Assembly: GCA_023525975.1 (NCBI GenBank)
Contig: CM042034.1
Coordinates: forward strand, 9,307,501-9,371,500
DNA: 64,000 nucleotides
Origin: Smallanthus sonchifolius
Taxonomy: Eukaryota > Streptophyta > Magnoliopsida > Asterales > Asteraceae
Direction of reading: 5' to 3'
Shown: positions 32,573 through 44,500 of the stretch, one piece after another
Position numbering within the stretch: position 1 is the first letter of the stretch
Layout: every line of letters begins with the position of its first letter
Program-made: the position numbers and the translations under genes
The notes under the pieces: generated by a model
The model's database searches: none
Told to the model about the DNA's origin: nothing
The model's input: the letters and a program-made list of their open reading frames with translations, nothing else

Positions 32573-32699
32573 TTTATTATAATATTTAGATATAACCTAA
32601 TATAAGTTATTTAGTTATTTTATCATAATTTTATATATACTAATTATCATTTATAAATATATATTTAATATATTAATTAAAAAGTAATATAAAAATAGG
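31781..32699. other. Intergenic DNA with (CCCT)n and (TA)n microsatellites
   Basis: Bases 32007-32046 are a (CCCT)n tract and bases 32547-32572 a (TA)n tract. Bases 31830-31990 are CA/C-rich, like the cores of the MULE-like elements nearby. No gene. Confidence 0.45.
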
Positions 32700-32872
32700 T
32701 TATTTAGGCTCGCAAGACGGTTCGAGCTTGATTAGTGAACCCCGGGCTCGGGCTCGTTTATTATATAAGCTTATTTTTAGGCTTGAACTCGTTTAAGCTC
32801 GACTCGATTCGATATTTTAACGAGCCAATCTCGAGTAGGTCGCGAGCTGGCCCGGCTCGTTTACACCCTAGG
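32700..32872. mobile_element. GGCTCG-rich hAT-type MITE (partial)
   Basis: Ends at the right in CCCGGCTCGTTTACACCCTA, a very common plant hAT-type terminus (TAGGGTGTAAACGAGCCG when reversed). The interior is built from GCTCG/CGAGC repeats. The left terminus was not identified. Confidence 0.5.
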
Positions 32873-32928
32873 TTTGATTAATATGGTTTAGTTCTTGGTG
32901 CATGGTTCTCACTCTAGTATGTCTTTAA

Positions 32929-33505
32929 GGGTGAAGGGGGCACAACCATAACAAAAAAAACTAACCTAACAAAACCAATCAATGAGATCGTGGTACTTCA
33001 TTTTTACTCAAATGCTACCCTAATACTCTAAAATGAAGGGGACACAATCCTAATACTTTTTTTTTTTTTTCATTTTTTGAATTAAAAGTAATATATAAAA
33101 AACTAATTTCATTTATTTCTAAACAAATCAAATGTGATGAAATAACAAAAAATAAAAAAATCTCACACACAGTTTAATTCTGAACAAACACAAGTTCACA
33201 CACACACACACAAATTTTAATTCTAAACAAGACGAGAGCTCCCATGGCGGCGGCTTTTCTCAGTCGGAAATCGTCCTCCATGGTCCAACGGAAGTCACCG
33301 GCGAGAGCTCCATGGCGGCGGCTCTGCTTGTTTCTGTCCAGGAGCAGGGTTTATGTGGGGCATACATCCAACTAAAAACCTTCACAAGCATCTACCAGAC
33401 TCGGGTAGATATACCCGATTTCTTCTACCCGTGAGCATACCCGCAGTGAAGGCGGCGGTGTACCCGCTAACCCGTGCCCCTTACCTGAGGGTGCCCCTTT
33501 TACCC
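32929..33505. mobile_element. PIF/Harbinger-type MITE with TAA duplication
   Basis: Terminal inverted repeats GGGTGAAGGGGGCAC (left) and GTGCCCCTTTTACCC (right) are flanked directly by TAA on both sides (32926-32928 and 33506-33508). A 3-bp T(A/T)A duplication is the hallmark of PIF/Harbinger and Tourist elements. The TIR motif recurs inside near 33035 (AATGAAGGGGACACAATCC). The GC-rich core (CCATGGCGGCGGCT twice, near 33243 and 33311) has no clear gene. Confidence 0.72.
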
Positions 33506-33934
33506 TAAGATATGAAGGAAATGTTGTTGAATTAAAGTGTAACAAATGACAAATTTTAGTATTCACGCGTTGTCTCACTTCATGGTAATTTGTCCGGCAA
33601 TCCAACATACAACAAGCAGGGGCGGAACCATAGGGGGTTGGGGGGTCCTTTGACCCTCCGGCGAAGCAAATTTCTTCTAATGTGGGCTATATAAAATCGT
33701 CGTCTATTTTTACTTTGACCCTCCTAAATTATTGCCGGTAGAGACAAATAGTAGTTAGATGAAAAGAAAAGGGTGAAACTGAGATAATAGGAACTTTTCT
33801 GGTCGTCGGCGTCCAAAAGCTGTGCTAAGGGTAACACGTAAAGTAAAGAAGAGACGAAGAAGATAACCTAATTTTTTTATACATAATGCATTAGGCCTTT
33901 TAAAAGTCTAGCAATGGCCCAATATTTAATTAAA
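33506..33934. other. Intergenic DNA with a GGGGCGGAACC-type repeat fragment
   Basis: Bases 33615-33735 (GGGGCGGAACCATAGGGGG ... TGACCCTCC) resemble a widespread plant dispersed repeat, related in style to 2660-2810. No gene. Confidence 0.4.
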
Positions 33935-34639
33935 GGAAAAAATACGAAAATGAACATTTTTTTAAAAAAATACTTAAAAATGGACATCCTTATTTAGTCT
34001 ACTGTTTCATTGACATTGTTCTTGCGAAAAAGCTAAAGATGGCTAAGCTAGCCAACTAAAATTTCCGTGTCAACATTCCATTTGTCAGAGTACGAGCCAA
34101 TAAGCATATGACACGTGACAGCCTAAGCCGTCTAATAGACGACTATACCCGTCTAAATAAATAGTTTTAGCCTTCTAAATTAACAGTTTTAGCCGTCTAA
34201 ATAAACAGTTTTAGCCGTCTAATGCATTTAGCCGTCTAAATAAACAGTTATAGCCGTCTAAATAAACAGTTTTAGCCGACTAATACATTTAGCCGTCTAA
34301 ATAAACAGTTATAGCCGTCTATTAGACGGCAGCCACCGAAAATTTTCAAAAAATGTTTTCGGAGGCTGAGCCGTCAAATAGACGGCTATTAATGTTTATT
34401 TAGACGGCTAAATACATTAGACGGCTAAAACTGTTTATTTAGACGACTAAGACTGCCACGTGTCGCCATATTATTGGTTCGTACTTTGACAAATGGAATT
34501 TTGAAATGGAAATTTTAGCCGGCTAGCTTAGCCGTCTTTAGCCTTTTCGCAAAAACAATGTCCATGAAACAATAGGCTAAATAATGGTGTCCATTTTTGA
34601 GTATTTTCTTAGTCAAATGTCCATTTTCGTATTTTTCCC
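33935..34639. mobile_element. Fold-back MULE-like element built of AGCCGTCT repeats
   Basis: A 9-bp duplication TTAATTAAA flanks the unit (33926-33934 and 34640-34648). Terminal repeats begin GGAAAAAATACGAAAATG and, reversed from the right, GGGAAAAATACGAAAATG, and stay complementary for well over 150 bp. Inside, a 21-22-bp tandem unit (TTTTAGCCGTCTAAATAAACAG) is repeated about eight times on the left arm and in inverted form on the right, so almost the whole element can form one hairpin around 34330-34370. Non-coding. Confidence 0.8.
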
Positions 34640-34713
34640 TTAATTAAAACGAATGACTAATTTTTCATCCGAAACGAAGTGTTAAAATAAAAAAAAAGGT
34701 AAATTGGTTTTTA

Positions 34714-36353
34714 ATAATGTGTGGATGGTCCCTGTGGTTTGATCAAATTACGGTTTTCGTACCTATGATTGAAAAATTACAGATTTGATCCAATATAGTT
34801 TGATTTTGTTACACCTACGGTCCCTAGATTTAGAGTAACTACTAATGATCAAATTACGATTTTCGTACCTAGGTTCGATACCCTTTACACCCAACCCAAT
34901 TAATTCCATTTTTCATTTAGTTAAGACATGAAATATTTTTAATTTGAATTGACTTTTTAATTCTTCTAACTATTATTTCTTATTTTCTTTTTAATTTTTT
35001 GGGGTTGCTTTTTTTCCTTTTAGATTTCTTACTTTCTTCTATTTTGATAATTTTTTTTAAATTGTTAGGCCACAATATGAGAAGCGTAATACCTTTTCTA
35101 TTTATGATTCAATCTTCACAACTGTACCGCCTAAAATTCGTACAATTTTACGTACTGAAGTACGTTTGTGTTGTTCGATCACCAAACCCGAACCGCCTAA
35201 AATTCGTACATTTCTTTGACGCGCTTAAGTACATTAGATCGATTAACGGTAACATGATGGTACCGTGAAAAATTAGACCGCAACAACCGTGTCGCAGTAA
35301 CTTTATACGTTTCTTCTGTGTACTTAACCATGTTTCTTTTGTGTTTACCAAAGTGAATGCCACCGCCTCAACCGTTAAGGTCCAACTCACGTTGCGGGGC
35401 ACAGGTCTCTCAAGCCGCGGAGCGCGAGCAAGTTCCCTAGTTAAATATTAAAAAGATAATTAATCATTGTTGTGGCCCCTTTTATAAACCTTTTAAACCC
35501 AACCCTCACCCCCTCCCTTTGTCTTCTCCGGCAGAATCACGACCGCCGTAATATTCCGGCACGGAGGTGGAAGGTGAGTCTGGAGGTAGCCGAAGATCTG
35601 GTGGTGGTGCTGCCACTGATCACCCTGCTGCTACGGCTCGTCACCAGGATGGTCAAACTCCTCCTCTTCCTCTGCCTCTGCCTGATGGGGGACCGGCGAT
35701 GGAGTGGTGTGGCGTTAGGGGTTGCAGCGGTGGAGGCCGGCGATGGAGTGGTGTGGTGAATTAATGGCGGCGGATAGCGGAGGGGGTTCCGGTTTCAGAC
35801 GGCGTTGGAGCGGTGTGGCGTTAGGGGTTGAAGAGGTGGAAGCAATTGGTGTTGATTATGTAGATGAGAGCGAGGTGTTGTTTGTGGGTGTCGGAATTTG
35901 GGGGAGGCTTTGAGGAGGATTCGTGAAAGGGGGTGGCCATGATTCGTACTAAAGGGGAAGCTAGAACTGGTATGTTCTTTCTGATTCGATTAGATTTAGT
36001 AGATTTGGTTTTTGAAGTGACTTTTTTTTACCGGCCGGTTGATGGTTGTGGTCGCCGGAAGTTGCAGGGGTCGTCGGAGAAGATGGTGGTGGTTGTGAGG
36101 GAGGGGATGAGTTGGTGGGTCCCATAACATATTAATATAATATATAAATTTTAGTTTATTTTTTATTTTTGTGTTTTTAAAATAAAGGTATTTTGGTTAT
36201 TTTTTAAAAAATTAATAGAAAATTTAACTCACATCCACTCTAGGGACCGTGGGTGTAACAAAATCAAACTATATTAGACCAAATATGTAATTTTTCAATC
36301 ATAGGGACGAAAACCGTAGTTTGGCCAAACCACAGAGACCATCCGTGTAATTA
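34714..36353. mobile_element. MULE-like element with about 120-bp TIRs and GC-rich core
   Basis: The left arm (GTGGATGGTCCCTGTGGTTT, then GATTGAAAAATTACA and TTTGATTTTGTTACACC) is inverted at the right (GGTGTAACAAAATCAAAC ... CCACAGAGACCATCC). Flanks GTTTTTAA and GTTTTTTTAA suggest an imperfect duplication, so the edges are accurate to a few bases. The TIR start resembles that of the 29312 element. The core contains a Helitron 3' end (35440) and then a GC-rich stretch (35500-36120) with a tandem GGCGATGGAGTGGTGTGG motif. Short open frames there are not conserved enough to call genes. Confidence 0.65.
35281..35440 (+). mobile_element. Helitron 3' end, plus strand, inside the MULE-like element
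   Basis: The subterminal block ...GCCACCGCCTCAACCGTTAAGG and CAAGCCGCGGAGCGCGAGCAAGTTCCCTAG|T repeats the family features seen in reverse at 5389 (AACCGTTTAAGGTC, GCGGAGCGCGAG). The 5' part is missing or unrecognised. Confidence 0.5.
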
Positions 36354-36373
36354 GTTTTTTTAAATATGACCCA

Positions 36374-36661
36374 TTGGCTAATAATAATCCAAACTAGCAG
36401 TTTGTCTGGTGATAAACCTAACTTTCACTTTTATTGTCAATGTCAGTCTCAGTAGCATAATCATCATTTATTTACACTCGATTCCCAGTCGATTTTGCTT
36501 ATACATTTTTCCACTTCATTTAAAATCGTCATTTTGAGCGAAATAAGTGTAAATTGAGTGTATATCTATAATGATTATGTTACTGGGATTGTCACTGACA
36601 ACAAAATTAAAAGTTGAAATTATCATCAACCAAACTGTTAGTTTAAATTATTATTAGCCAA
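36374..36661. mobile_element. MITE with near full-length inverted repeat
   Basis: Left TTGGCTAATAATAATCC...AGCAGTTTG...TGATAA and right TTATCATCAACCAAACTG...ATTATTATTAGCCAA are inverted copies, and the complementarity runs inward through TGTCAGT/ACTGACA and AGTAGCATAATCAT/ATGATTATGTTACT. About 290 bp. No clear target duplication. Confidence 0.6.
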
Positions 36662-37274
36662 CGAGTAATAGTTTAAATTATTAAAACCATTTTACCAATA
36701 GAAAAAAACTTTCAAAACCAAAGAGGACGATGACTGACATAAATTAATATTTAATAACTAATAGGGAAAAGTAATTTTAAGCATTTATTTGTTTTCAATT
36801 AGTACTTTATTTAACTTAATATGAAAAATAAATTGTTTTATTTGATTTTTTAATTAATTTGTTTATCCGTTTATCCAACTTACTGTTTATTAATTTAAAT
36901 CTGACCCTTCACTTAAAATATTCTGATTTAGCTAGCCACTGACAACAGGCAATATAAAGACCCCATTGTTACAACTTCAATTAACATATTTTCTAAGATA
37001 AAATTTTATTAAAATTTAAGTGGGTTTCTCTCTTACTAAAGAGGGATTAGTTTTGTTTTTAAAATGTGTAAATGGTCACAATAGCAGTTTTTTATGCGTA
37101 CTTTCATATAATTTGTGATTTTTATATGGCAGAGATTGTTGCATACACATAAACTACAATATACACGTTTTAATGTATTATGCTAAAGATGGTTTGTGTT
37201 TTATGTGTAATAACTAATATGCAATTACTTGACCCGCACAGTTTCATACGAAGGAAGACGGAACATAGGTTTGA
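36662..37274. other. AT-rich intergenic DNA, no gene seen
   Basis: No supportable feature. Its right edge is the insertion site of a Helitron. Confidence 0.35.
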
Positions 37275-37586
37275 TCTATACTATCTAATAAATAAAGATT
37301 TTGGTGGGAAACGTGTCACGCTCATATGCATCATTAGCCTTTTTTCTCCCGTCTCCCTTTCCTACTAATTATGCAAATTTGTTTAATTATTTTTATAACT
37401 TTTTGTTTTCCGTCTCTCTCTCCAATTAAATTATAATAATTTCTATAATTCTTTTTATAAAACGTTTTTTATTTAAAAAAATATGTTGTTTATAAAACAT
37501 TTTTATAAATTGAACATTTATTTTATTAATAACTATATAACATTACATTTATTCAACTCGTGTAATACACGAGGTTTATAACCTAG
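37275..37586 (+). mobile_element. Small non-autonomous Helitron, complete, plus strand
   Basis: Host A, then TCTATACTATCTAATAAATA at the 5' end. At the 3' end, a perfect 7-bp hairpin CTCGTGT-AAT-ACACGAG is followed by GTTTATAACCTAG and host T. These are the canonical Helitron signatures (5' TC, 3' hairpin plus CTRR, A/T target). It is 312 bp and non-coding. It shares its 5' end with 30828 and its hairpin style with 8388. Confidence 0.8.
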
Positions 37587-38370
37587 TGTTTTTAATATTT
37601 AAACCCGAAATTTAATAATCAAGAAGGGGTTTTATTGTTTTTACTTATTTTTTACTCTGCAAGACTATTGTCTTAGATCTAGAGTTTTTGCTCCACTACG
37701 AATGGCCATGCCAACCTCAGACTCTAAAAAATGTGTTACTTTTCCATCATCAAACTCCCCTCACATCGGGCAGTTAGAAGTGGCAAAACATGTTAACTTT
37801 TGAATCTGTCAAAACAGGTCAACTCAGGTTGGGTTGACCACGACATTACATCTAGTTTTGTAACAATTTCTCATAATTAAATTCCAAGTTAGATTTGCGT
37901 GTTACTAACTTTTTTGAGGGCGGCCTTTCACCCTAAAACAGAAGAATGAGAAAGCAATCAAGTAATCAATAACACTAACACGTTATAAGAATAATTAGCA
38001 TCACTCATCCGTCTCTGACGAAACCCACCAAATCCCAAAAATTATTAAAAAGTCGTTAATACCGACAAACAGTTTTTCCAACGGGTGGGCCATCGGTCAC
38101 TGTATCTCTCGTGTTTTTTAAAACTTTTTTAACATAATTAGGCCCGGATTTTTCCATAATAATGTCAAACTAACTATTTTTTTTATAATAATTACCACCC
38201 TAAAAAGCGTTCTAGTATTTTAATTCGACATCTTACTCAAAGCTTGACACTTTTATTCCGACATTGTTATTTACAAAGACAATGTTCAATGACCAACTCC
38301 TAGACTTGACCAGTTCAACTGACCCCTCAGACGCCTTACCTGAAAGTAAGTGTGTGTGTATCGCACACAA
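37587..38370. other. Intergenic DNA, no gene seen
   Basis: Mixed AT-rich sequence up to the presumed LTR of the outer copia element. No repeats with clear ends. Confidence 0.35.
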
Positions 38371-38858
38371 TGTTAGCTTTTGTTAAGTTAGTTACACTTA
38401 ATTATCCCAAGTGATAAACCACAAATCCCATTTATCACCATCACCTTGTATTATTCCCCATTACATTTAGTCAAACCTTTTTTTAACGTTATTATAAAGT
38501 ATATTATCTCAATAATCAGCTTTTGTATACACACCATACCCCTAGTAACTAACGTTTAACTGTACCATGATCATGGTGACTTATGTTTAATCGTACCCGT
38601 TGACAAACATTTAACTGTATAATACCTCCGATGACTTACGTTTTATAAGGAATACCGATATTAGTGGCTAACTATTAGTCAATTTTATATATAGAATGTA
38701 TATTCAAGATTGTATTCAAACCTTTGGTCTTATTACCTTAGATAGATCCGTAGGTTACTCAAATAATTTCTCTTTCCTTGTTGTAAATGTTCTATATTAT
38801 TAAGCCTTGTATCCTCTGTAATGAAACATCAAATCATAGCAATTATTCAACCTTTACA
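38371..38858 (+). mobile_element. 5' LTR of the outer, plus-strand Ty1/copia element (start approximate)
   Basis: The right edge is set by ...CCTTTACA followed at once by TGGTAATCAGAGCC, a primer-binding site matching initiator methionine tRNA with one extra base. The left edge is placed at TGTTAGC because LTRs start with TG; no duplication could be checked, since the 3' LTR lies outside the window. AGCCTTGTATCC and the AT-rich stretch before it fit a promoter/R region. Confidence 0.5.
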
Positions 38859-38931
38859 TGGTAATCAGAGCCTTCCAACTCCTCTAAGTTTTTTCCGATC
38901 CAAATCATTCCATGTTCTTTCCTTGAACACG

Positions 38932-39870
38932 ATGACCACCTCCATTGTTGAACTCTCTACACACACCAACTTTCCAATCAAACTAGCAGCCAACAATTTT
39001 CCCTCTTGGCGTAAACAAGTCTTATCCACCCTCAAGGGACTAGAACTTGAACAATTTGTCGATGGCCTAACTGATGCACCACCAAAAATCCTTGAAGGAA
39101 AACGTAATCCCGCCTACCGTTCCTGGTTTCGACAAGATCAAATTCTTCTTGGGGCTCTCCTTGGAAGTTGTTCTGATACGATTCAACCGATCGTATCCTC
39201 AGCGGAAACATCTCACCAGCTCTTCAAACGCTTGACTGAGAGCTATGCCAGCGTCTCGCGGTCCCGGATTATCTCTCTCCGATCCAAACTCGCAACAAAC
39301 AGTAAAGGAACCAAACCTGTTGCAGAATTTCTCAACGAGATGAAAGCCATAGCAGATGAATTAGCTTTGGCACAAAAGCCGATCGATGACGATGACCTCA
39401 TTGTTCACATACTCATCCATCTAGGTGACGATTACTAACAGATCACCGCAACCCTGAAAATTCGAGACACACCCATTACCTTTTCTGATTTGTATGAAAA
39501 ATTGGTAGATCATGAACGCTCGCTCCAAGAGTCTCAACCTGCAACTCTAATTGCTACGGTCAACACTACTCAAAGGCAAGGACCACGCTAATACTCACGG
39601 CCCACTTCTGCAGCCCGCAGCTACAACAAGCCCAACTCCTTTGGGGCGAGGAGCACTCAATATCCAAACCACAATAGTGGGCACACGACACAATTCCGTA
39701 CTAACCGTAATAATCTTTTTTTGTCAATTTTGTAACATTCCAGGTCATGCTACCAAAGATTGTCGGAAGCTCGCACACTTTCTACAGGACAACAACATCG
39801 CCATCTCTTCGACATCACCTACCAACGCGACTGTGAACTCTTTGATGGACAGCTCGTCAGTACCTACAAC
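38932..39870 (+). pseudogene. Outer Ty1/copia gag, broken and interrupted
   Basis: The frame starts MTTSIVELSTHTNFPIKL and continues as a copia-type gag: ANNFPSWRKQVLSTLKGLEL, SRIISLRSKLATNSKGTK, EFLNEMKAIADELA. A TAA at 39436-39438 interrupts it, then a second TAA near 39590, and then a frame change before the zinc knuckle CQFCNIPGHATKDC (about 39722-39763; C-x2-C-x4-H-x4-C intact). The gene is cut at 39870 by the minus-strand copia insertion and resumes at 62470. It has been inactive for some time. Confidence 0.85.
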
Positions 39871-40700
39871 TGTTGTGATTTAGTGGTGATCAGTTTAACT
39901 TTTGTAAAAACGGGTTTTGACAGAGAAATTAATTAATTCAGTTAATTAATAAATACGCAGCGGAAAATAAAATCATAACCTATTTAACAGCACTGACAAA
40001 CCGAACAGGATCTGGTTATGAACACGCAAACACAAAAAAAAAACAATTAATCTACTGATGAGATTAATTATACCTTAGTGGTTAATGATTAACCGGTTGA
40101 GACACCTAGGTACAACGAACCAATGCTAGATCATGAACCGAACACGAGACACAGGAAGCATCGAGGCTAGCCGAAAACGGGACACAGCGGGGCAGGGTCC
40201 GGCTTGGCTTGGTTTGGTGGTTCCGAAAGTCACAAAGGCAGAAGGCCTTTTCCTTCGTTTTGATCGCTAGCTCCCTCGGGAGAAAAGCAAACAACTCAAG
40301 AATTATATATAAACTTGCGGCTGACCAAATTGTTAGGTTTTTTTAACAAAAAATAGGATTATTATATATATATAATAATTATAAACTCTATTAATTGTTT
40401 CTGGGCCCAAAGTCCAATACGAGATAAAAAGCATGTACCCATTTAATTGTTTTAATGAAAGATTAAAACAATATATATAATTATTATTTATAGACTAGTA
40501 CAAATAATAATTCCCGTCTAACGAATATATATAAAATATATCGTCTCGCTAACAGTTCGTAATTACCAGTTAAGCAGGTTAAGTGGATTTAATGTTCGTT
40601 GCCCTATGTGTAACTCTTACGGGTCATAGCTCGGTCAGCCGCGTTGTCCATCGGCTCGGTCAGCCGCGTTGTCCATCGGCTCGGTCCATAAAATCCAACA
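39871..40700 (-). repeat. 3' LTR of the minus-strand copia element
   Basis: 830 bp, TGTTGTGATT...ATCCAACA on the plus strand. It is about 100 bp longer than its partner. It holds a segment near 40195-40245 and another near 40280-40330 that are missing from the 5' LTR, and a 25-bp tandem duplication of CTCGGTCAGCCGCGTTGTCC (40631-40680). Confidence 0.88.
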
Positions 40701-40716
40701 ATCTCCCACTTGGACG
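40701..40716 (-). other. Polypurine tract of the minus-strand copia element
   Basis: The minus strand reads GTCCAAGTGGGAGAT directly before the LTR TGTTGG, the usual plus-strand primer position of a copia element. Confidence 0.75.
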
Positions 40717-41549
40717 ATCCACGATAAATCAACGCAAACAGTCAGCGGCGCTCTAGCTGCACATGGTTGTCCCTAACAAGGTATGACGCTTTAAAGTCAT
40801 TAACCAAATATCTCGGTGTTAGTAACAGCTAACTAAAGCAAGACAATAGACTTATGACAATAGTTGTCATTCCTTTCCGTATAAAACATCAATTGAATCA
40901 ATGAGACATGGATTTAGTTCATTCTTATATGGCGTTCAATTATTATTGTTCTCGATCAAGAATCAAAGTGATCCAATCAAACACACAGTAAGTTTGGGTA
41001 AGGCCTTACACTTCACCAGTTTGAATCAACTAGGGCGCCACGATGCTTATCTGTTACATATAATGCAAGAGTACAGAATCCCTTATTGACTACATACAAC
41101 TCCCACTAAACTTCAGAACTATTCCTAATCAAAGCCTTTATGACTGGCAGTTACGCGACAGCGTTTGACAGTGATTAAAGAATGTTTCTTGGTAAACGGC
41201 AGTTCTAGTACGTATCTCAGGTCTGAGGATATTAATGAGTATACCAATAGCAAAACATCTTATGACAAAGATCCATGAAGATGATTTGATGCGAGTTACA
41301 TCCAACGTCATTTAAAATGAGGCCTGTGAAGTTCGTAGTCAACTCCTTGAGCCGAAGTTCAGAATAGTCTTAATTCAGAGACGTTCCCACGAGTCTGACC
41401 GACTACGGATAATTAAGAATACAAGATTCATGGATTAAACGTATTAAAATCGAACACAGTTATAAGAATTCAGAATTGCATTTAAATCAGTAAACCAAAA
41501 GAATTCAAAAGTACAACTGTTTAAATGTTCGCACATTCAAAATACTAAA

Positions 41550-44500
41550 TCAAAACATATCACTAGCAAATCTAAGACCAATAGCATCTCTGTGAAGATC
41601 ATGCTTGTCCTGAGTCATAGGCTTAGTAAACGGGCCTGCTAGGTTTTGATCTGTGTCTACTTTGCTTATCACGACGTCTCCACGTTCCACAATTTCCCGT
41701 ATATAGTTGAACTTCCTTTGAATGTGCTTGGCTTTGTGATGAGATCTGGGCTCTTTGGCTTGAGCTATAGCACCTGTGTTATCACAAAGTATCTCGATTG
41801 GTTGACGAATATTCGGAACCACATCGAGGTCAGTAATGAATTTCTTCATCCAAGCAGCTTCCTTAGCAGCATCTGATGCGGCTATATACTCAGATTCAGT
41901 GGTTGAATCCGCCACTACACTCTGCTTGGAGCTTTTCCATGAGACAGCTCCTCCATTAAGAGTGAATACGAAACCCGACTGTGAGCGAGAGTCATCTCGG
42001 TCAGTTTGAAAGCTAGCATCAGTGTAACATCGTACAGTGAGCTCCTCTTTCACTCCTCCAAATATTAAAAACATGTCTTTGGTCCTTCTTAAGTACCTCA
42101 GGATGTTCTTGACTGCAGTCCAATGGGCAATGCCAGGACTTTGCTGGAAACGGCTGGTCATGCTTAAAGCATACGAGACGTCAGGTCTAGTGCACAACAT
42201 AGCATACATGATAGAACCAATCGTTGAGGTATATGGAATTGCTTCCATTTCCTTAATTTCAATGTCCGTGGAAGGAGATTGCGATTTTTTCAACACAGTG
42301 CCTTTAGTCATCGGAACACCTCCTTTCTTGGAGTTTTCCATCCTAAAGCGTGTCATCATTTTGTCTATGTAAGTACTCTGACTTAGCCCTAGAAGCCGCT
42401 TAGATCTATCTCTGTAGATCTTGATTCCTAGAATGTAAGAAGCTTCTCCAAGATCCTTCATTGCAAAACAAGATCCTTACCATTGTTTGACTTTGCCAAG
42501 CACAGGGATGTTGTTTCCAATGATCAGAACATCATCCACATACAAGATGAGAAATGATATAGTGCTCCCACTAGCCTTTCTGTAAACACAAGGCTCATCT
42601 TCATTCTTGACAAAACCAAATTCTTTGATTTTCTGATCAAAATGAAGATTCCAGCTTCGAGATGCCTGTTTAAGTCTATAAATGGACTTATTCAGTTTGC
42701 AGACCCTACTAGGATACTTTGGATCAACAAAATCGTCAGCCTGAACCATATAGACATCTTCAGAGAGATCTCCATTAAGAAAAGCGGTTTTGACATCCAT
42801 TTGCCATATCTCGTAATCATGGTACGCGGCTATGGCAACCAGTATCCTGATCGATTTGATCATAGCAACAGGTGAGAAAGTTTCATCATAGTCAATACCT
42901 TGAGTTTGAGTGAAACCCTTTGCAACTAGCCGTGCTTTATAGGTTTGTACATTACCATGCATGTCGGTTTTTCTTTTGAAAATCCATTTGCTCCCTATTG
43001 CCCGAGAACCGGGGGGTAGTTCAATCAAGTCCCAGACCTGATTATCACGCATAGATTCCATCTCGGCGTTCATGGCTTCAAGCCATTTCTCGGATTCAGG
43101 ATCTGAGATAGCAAATTTGTAGTTTGTAGGTTCGTCATTTGACTCAGCTACTAACAGGACTTTAGAAGCTTCACGATGCCATAGGTATCTATTAGGTTCT
43201 TTACAAGACCTGCTACTTCTGCGAATGCTTGTGTTTATGTCTGATTCATCAGCAACAACTTCTTGTTGATCAGACGCTCCGACTTCCTCAGCGGTTATTT
43301 GTGTTTCTAGAATTTCTTCAAGATCCATAATATTATTTCCGGTTCCTTGATTTAGAAGATCTTCCTCGAGAAAGCATCCTTTCCTTTTGATGGAAACAAT
43401 GTTTGCATCAGGATGATAGAAATAATATCCGCTTTTGTTGTAGTAACCGGCGAAAACAACTTTTTCGCCTCTAGGATCGAGCTTGTCATCAGAATCGCTG
43501 GTGACATATGCATCACATCCCCATACTCTAAGGTAAGACAAATTGGGTTTAGACCCGTGCCATATCTCATATGGGGTTTTGTCCACCTTCTTAGTCGGTG
43601 CCAAATTTACAAGGCGAGCGACGGTCATAAGAGCATAACTCCAGAAGGAGTGAGGCAAGTTAGTTCTACACATCATCGATCGAACCATATTAAGTAGGGT
43701 TCGATTTCTCCTCTCGCTCACGCCATTAAGTTGGGGTGTGCCAGGAGGAGTGGGCAGAGAAATAATTCCGTGCTCCTTCAGATGATTAAGAAATTCTAAG
43801 CTGAGATACTCGCCACCTCGATCTGATCGAAGTGTCTTGATAGATTTATCGAGTTGTTTCTCTACTTCGTTTTGAAACTCTTTGAACTTTTCAAATGTTT
43901 CATGCTTATGTTTCATAAGATAGACATAAGCATATCGACTATAATCGTCAATAAATGAAACGAAGTATCTTTCATGATTTCTAGACATGGTTCTGAAAGG
44001 GCCACACACATCAGTGTGTATAAGGCCTAGCAGATCCTTGGCTCGTTCACCAACATGAGTGAAGGGGTCCTTTGTGAGTTTGCCAGCTAAACAAGACTCA
44101 CAATTATCAAATGAGTCATGTCCGGTAGGTTCAAGAATTCCCTCGAATTGGAGTCTTTTAATGCGTGTCTTGCTTATGTGGCCAAGTCGACAATGCCATA
44201 GAAAAGTATCATTAATGCCAGATTTGATACGTTTAGAAAGATTATATATGTTATTGTCAGTTTGAACGTCAATCTCAAAAATATCGTTTTGAGGTTTAGC
44301 CTCAAAATAAAAGATATCATTTAAGTAGGCAGAAATAGCAATACCATTAAAAACGTACTTAAATCCTTGTTCAAACAATAAAGAAACTGAAATAATGTTT
44401 CTGGTTAAACCAGGTGCAAACAAACAATTGTTTAAAACAACCACAAGGCCAGAAGGACATGAGAGATGATATGTTCCAGTTGCAAGAACTGGTACTCTTT

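Noticed and set aside
35472..36127. Overlapping short frames in the GC-rich core of the second MULE-like element
   Set aside because: Three overlapping frames are open only because of GC-rich repeats; none has a recognisable domain. A captured gene fragment remains possible and is listed as a finding.
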